From assembly GCA_002899795.1 (NCBI GenBank), contig PPDG01000034.1, forward strand, positions 1 through 7,228: a stretch of 7,228 bases of DNA. Direction: 5' to 3'. Under the pieces are notes generated by a model, which had not been told where the DNA came from, did no database searches, and worked only from the letters and a program-made list of their open reading frames with translations. Positions 5,654 through 7,228 of this stretch are shown here, in pieces (positions within the stretch are counted from its first letter, which is position 1; the number at the start of each line of letters is the position of its first letter). The DNA comes from Desulfobacteraceae bacterium. GTDB taxonomy: Bacteria > Desulfobacterota > Syntrophobacteria > BM002. The translations under genes and the position numbers were made by a program.

Positions 5654-5911
5654 ATGGCATACGAGAGCGTAGACGTTGAATGCTATAGTGGCTATCGGGC
5701 TAATGAGCGCCCAGTAGCGTTTACCTTTCAAGACCGCCGCTGGCAGGTGGAGGAAATCATTGATCGCTGGTATGAGGGAGAGGTTCAGTCCAACGAACCC
5801 GCCTTAGATTACTTCAAGGTGCGCACCGTAGAGGGTAGAGTATTTCTCCTCCGTTACAACTCACTGTTTGACGCTTGGTCGATCCGTGTCCCATCGCAAA
5901 CAACCCATTGA
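5654..5911 (+). CDS. Small conserved-looking protein of unknown function, possibly DUF6504-like
   Basis: The protein has 85 residues, is soluble, and has no signal peptide or membrane segment. It reads as a compact beta-rich domain: ERPVAFTFQDRRWQVEEIIDRWYEG (18-42), then YFKVRTVEGRVFLLRYNSLFDAWSIR (53-78). The pattern of RP-x-x-F-x-x-x-x-R-x-W/Y-x-V-x-x-I-x-D-x-W followed by Y-F-x-V-R-T-x-x-G-R-x-F-x-L-R-Y-x-x-x-x-x-x-W resembles small DUF6504-type proteins, but this family call is from memory and tentative. ATG at 5654 is chosen with AGGG (5645-5648) 5 bases upstream. An in-frame TTG at 5624 would extend the frame by ten residues into the palindromic repeat and is unlikely. The gene is convergent with dapL across 63 bases. 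Confidence 0.7.
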   Translation: MAYESVDVECYSGYRANERPVAFTFQDRRWQVEEIIDRWYEGEVQSNEPALDYFKVRTVEGRVFLLRYNSLFDAWSIRVPSQTTH

Positions 5912-5941
5912 CTCTCGTGGCATTCCAGCCGACTTACCGCA

Positions 5942-5958
5942 GAGAACGCAGAGTTCTC
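5942..5958. other. Short hairpin between convergent genes
   Basis: GAGAAC (5942-5947) pairs with GTTCTC (5953-5958) around a 5-base loop, between the stop of the small protein gene and the stop of dapL. Neither strand has a proper T run directly after it, so it is at best a weak terminator. The surrounding CCGCAGAGAACGCAGAG resembles a known type of dispersed GCAGAG repeat. Confidence 0.35.
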
Positions 5959-5974
5959 AGCGATCTCTAGGGTT

Positions 5975-7210
5975 TTAAGGAGAGATTTTGTTGCGGATTC
6001 GCGCTACCGCTTCTTCAATGTTTTCCCGATTACCGAAAGCACTGAGGCGAAAATATCCTTCACCGGATGGGCCAAAGCCTGACCCGGGCGTTCCTACCAC
6101 GTGTGCTTCAGCAAGCAATTGATCAAAGAATTCCCACGAGCTCATACCACCGGAAGTTTTCATCCAGATGTAGGGTGCATTTAGCCCGCCGTACACAGTA
6201 AAACCAGCAGAAGTGAGGGTCTCCCGAATTATCCGAGCGTTTTCCATATAGTAACGAATCAGTTCCCGTACCTGAAACTTACCTTCATCAGAGTACACGG
6301 CAGCGGCAGCGACCTGGACGGGATAGGATACACCGTTGAATTTGGTAGTGTGGCGACGGTTCCAGAGTTGGTTAATACTTACCGGTTCGCCCGACGCGGT
6401 TCGAGCTACCAAGCCCTTCGGCACAACAGTGTAGGCACACCTGGTTCCAGTGAACCCAGCTGTTTTGGAAAAGCTCCTGAACTCGATGGCGCATTCCTTG
6501 GCGCCGGGTATTTCATATATGGAATGGGGAATCTGTTCCTCAGTGATATAGGCCTCATAGGCAGCATCGAAGAGGATTATCGCCTGGTTTTCCAGGGCAT
6601 AGTCCACCCATGCTTGCAGCACCTGTGGGTTCGCCACAACACCTGTGGGGTTATTGGGAAAGCAGAGATAAATGATGTCTACCTTGCGGTCCGGCAACTC
6701 GGGCAAAAAGTCATTGGCTTCGGTGCATGGCATGTAGTAGAGGCCATGGTAACGGCCCTGCGCATCGGCTTCACCAGTTCTACCTGCCATGACGTTGGTG
6801 TCGACGTAGACGGGGTAGGCCGGATCAGCCACTGCGATAACGTTATCCGCCGCAAAGATTTCCTGCATATTGCCACTATCGCATTTGGAGCCGTCACTGA
6901 CAAAGACTTCGTCGGAATCGAGACGAACTGACCTGGCCTCGTAGTCATTTGCTAAGATAAGATCTATGAGAAACTGATACCCTTGCTCGGGGCCATATCC
7001 CCGAAAGGTTTCGGGTTTGCCCATCTCGCTAACAGCCTGATGCAAAGAATCGATGACCGCAGGTGGCAAGGGTTGGGTGACGTCACCGATGCCTAATCGG
7101 ATTATTTCAACTTCCGGATTTGCATCGGTAAAAGCCTTAACTCGACGTGTTATTTCAGGAAAAAGGTAGCCAGCTTTCAACTTTAGATAGTGTTCATTTA
7201 CCAGCGCCAT
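5975..7210 (-). CDS. dapL: LL-diaminopimelate aminotransferase
   Basis: This PLP enzyme converts tetrahydrodipicolinate plus glutamate directly to LL-2,6-diaminopimelate and 2-oxoglutarate, bypassing DapD/DapC/DapE in lysine and peptidoglycan synthesis. The 411 residues are full length for the family. Motifs are YLFPEI (15-20), RGYGPEQGY (70-78), DGSKCDSGN (106-114) at the cofactor phosphate, FPNNPTG (184-190), D215 and Y218 in FDAAYEAY contacting the pyridine ring, SFSKTAGFTGTR (246-257) with the Schiff-base lysine K249, and YFRLSAFG (386-393) with R388 binding the substrate carboxylate. The GYGPEQG and SKCDSGN strings separate DapL from ordinary aspartate aminotransferases. An in-frame GTG two codons upstream (7216) is rejected because it would touch the ribosome site. 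The gene is transcribed leftwards, and its promoter lies outside the window. Confidence 0.97.
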   Translation of the reverse strand: MALVNEHYLKLKAGYLFPEITRRVKAFTDANPEVEIIRLGIGDVTQPLPPAVIDSLHQAVSEMGKPETFRGYGPEQGYQFLIDLILANDYEARSVRLDSDEVFVSDGSKCDSGNMQEIFAADNVIAVADPAYPVYVDTNVMAGRTGEADAQGRYHGLYYMPCTEANDFLPELPDRKVDIIYLCFPNNPTGVVANPQVLQAWVDYALENQAIILFDAAYEAYITEEQIPHSIYEIPGAKECAIEFRSFSKTAGFTGTRCAYTVVPKGLVARTASGEPVSINQLWNRRHTTKFNGVSYPVQVAAAAVYSDEGKFQVRELIRYYMENARIIRETLTSAGFTVYGGLNAPYIWMKTSGGMSSWEFFDQLLAEAHVVGTPGSGFGPSGEGYFRLSAFGNRENIEEAVARIRNKISP

Positions 7211-7217
7211 ACACACT

Positions 7218-7224
7218 CCTCCTT
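7218..7224 (-). promoter_or_regulatory. dapL ribosome binding site, decides the start
   Basis: On the minus strand this is a full AAGGAGG, with a 7-base spacer to the ATG at 7210-7208. The GTG at 7216-7214 would be only one base away, so the ATG is the true start. Confidence 0.85.
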
Positions 7225-7228
7225 GGTG

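Noticed and set aside
6350..6931. 193-codon plus-strand open frame antisense to dapL
   Set aside because: The dapL reading is certain on the opposite strand, and the antisense translation has no recognisable domain.

Overview
The window looks like chromosomal DNA of an uncultured or little-studied bacterium, probably an anaerobe or other environmental lineage. Base composition is moderate, the best ribosome sites match the full AAGGAGG consensus, and lysine is made by the single-step LL-diaminopimelate aminotransferase route. Intergenic spaces are full of palindromic and degenerate short repeats of the kind common in Desulfobacterota, Chloroflexota and Planctomycetota-like genomes. That placement is an inference from recall, and I would not name a phylum with confidence.

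Layout. Positions 1-2943 hold three minus-strand genes, in transcription order: nicotinate phosphoribosyltransferase (pncB, 2943 to 1573), a divergent phenylacetate-CoA ligase-like adenylating enzyme (1487 to 204), and the first 32 codons of a DJ-1/PfpI family gene (97 to beyond the left edge). Gaps are 85 and 106 bases, so co-transcription is possible but not compact. Positions 2944-3607 are a 664-base divergent intergenic region with no credible gene. It holds two adjoining cloverleaf-like inverted-repeat domains that share one strand (3050-3253), and a 135-base MITE-like element with perfect 10-base terminal inverted repeats (3333-3467). The right end of that element supplies the -35 box of a plausible promoter for the next gene.

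Positions 3608-5422 (+) encode a 604-residue protein that I read as a divergent DUF89/ARMT1-like (damage-control phosphatase fold) protein. Its expected metal-site residues are reordered or replaced and it has a long unrecognised C-terminal part; this is the most interesting gene here. Positions 5423-5653 hold a full-consensus ribosome site leading only into an 11-codon reading frame, degenerate direct repeats, a possible promoter and a REP-like nested palindrome. A small 85-residue conserved-looking protein (5654-5911, +) follows, and it converges on dapL (7210 to 5975, minus), whose strong ribosome site lies at the right edge.

How the genes relate: pncB salvages nicotinate to NAD and dapL makes LL-diaminopimelate for lysine and peptidoglycan, so both are housekeeping. 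The ligase-like and DJ-1-like genes do not form an obvious pathway with pncB. The DUF89-like gene stands alone in its own transcription unit. I see no CRISPR array, tRNA, rRNA, prophage or defence system.
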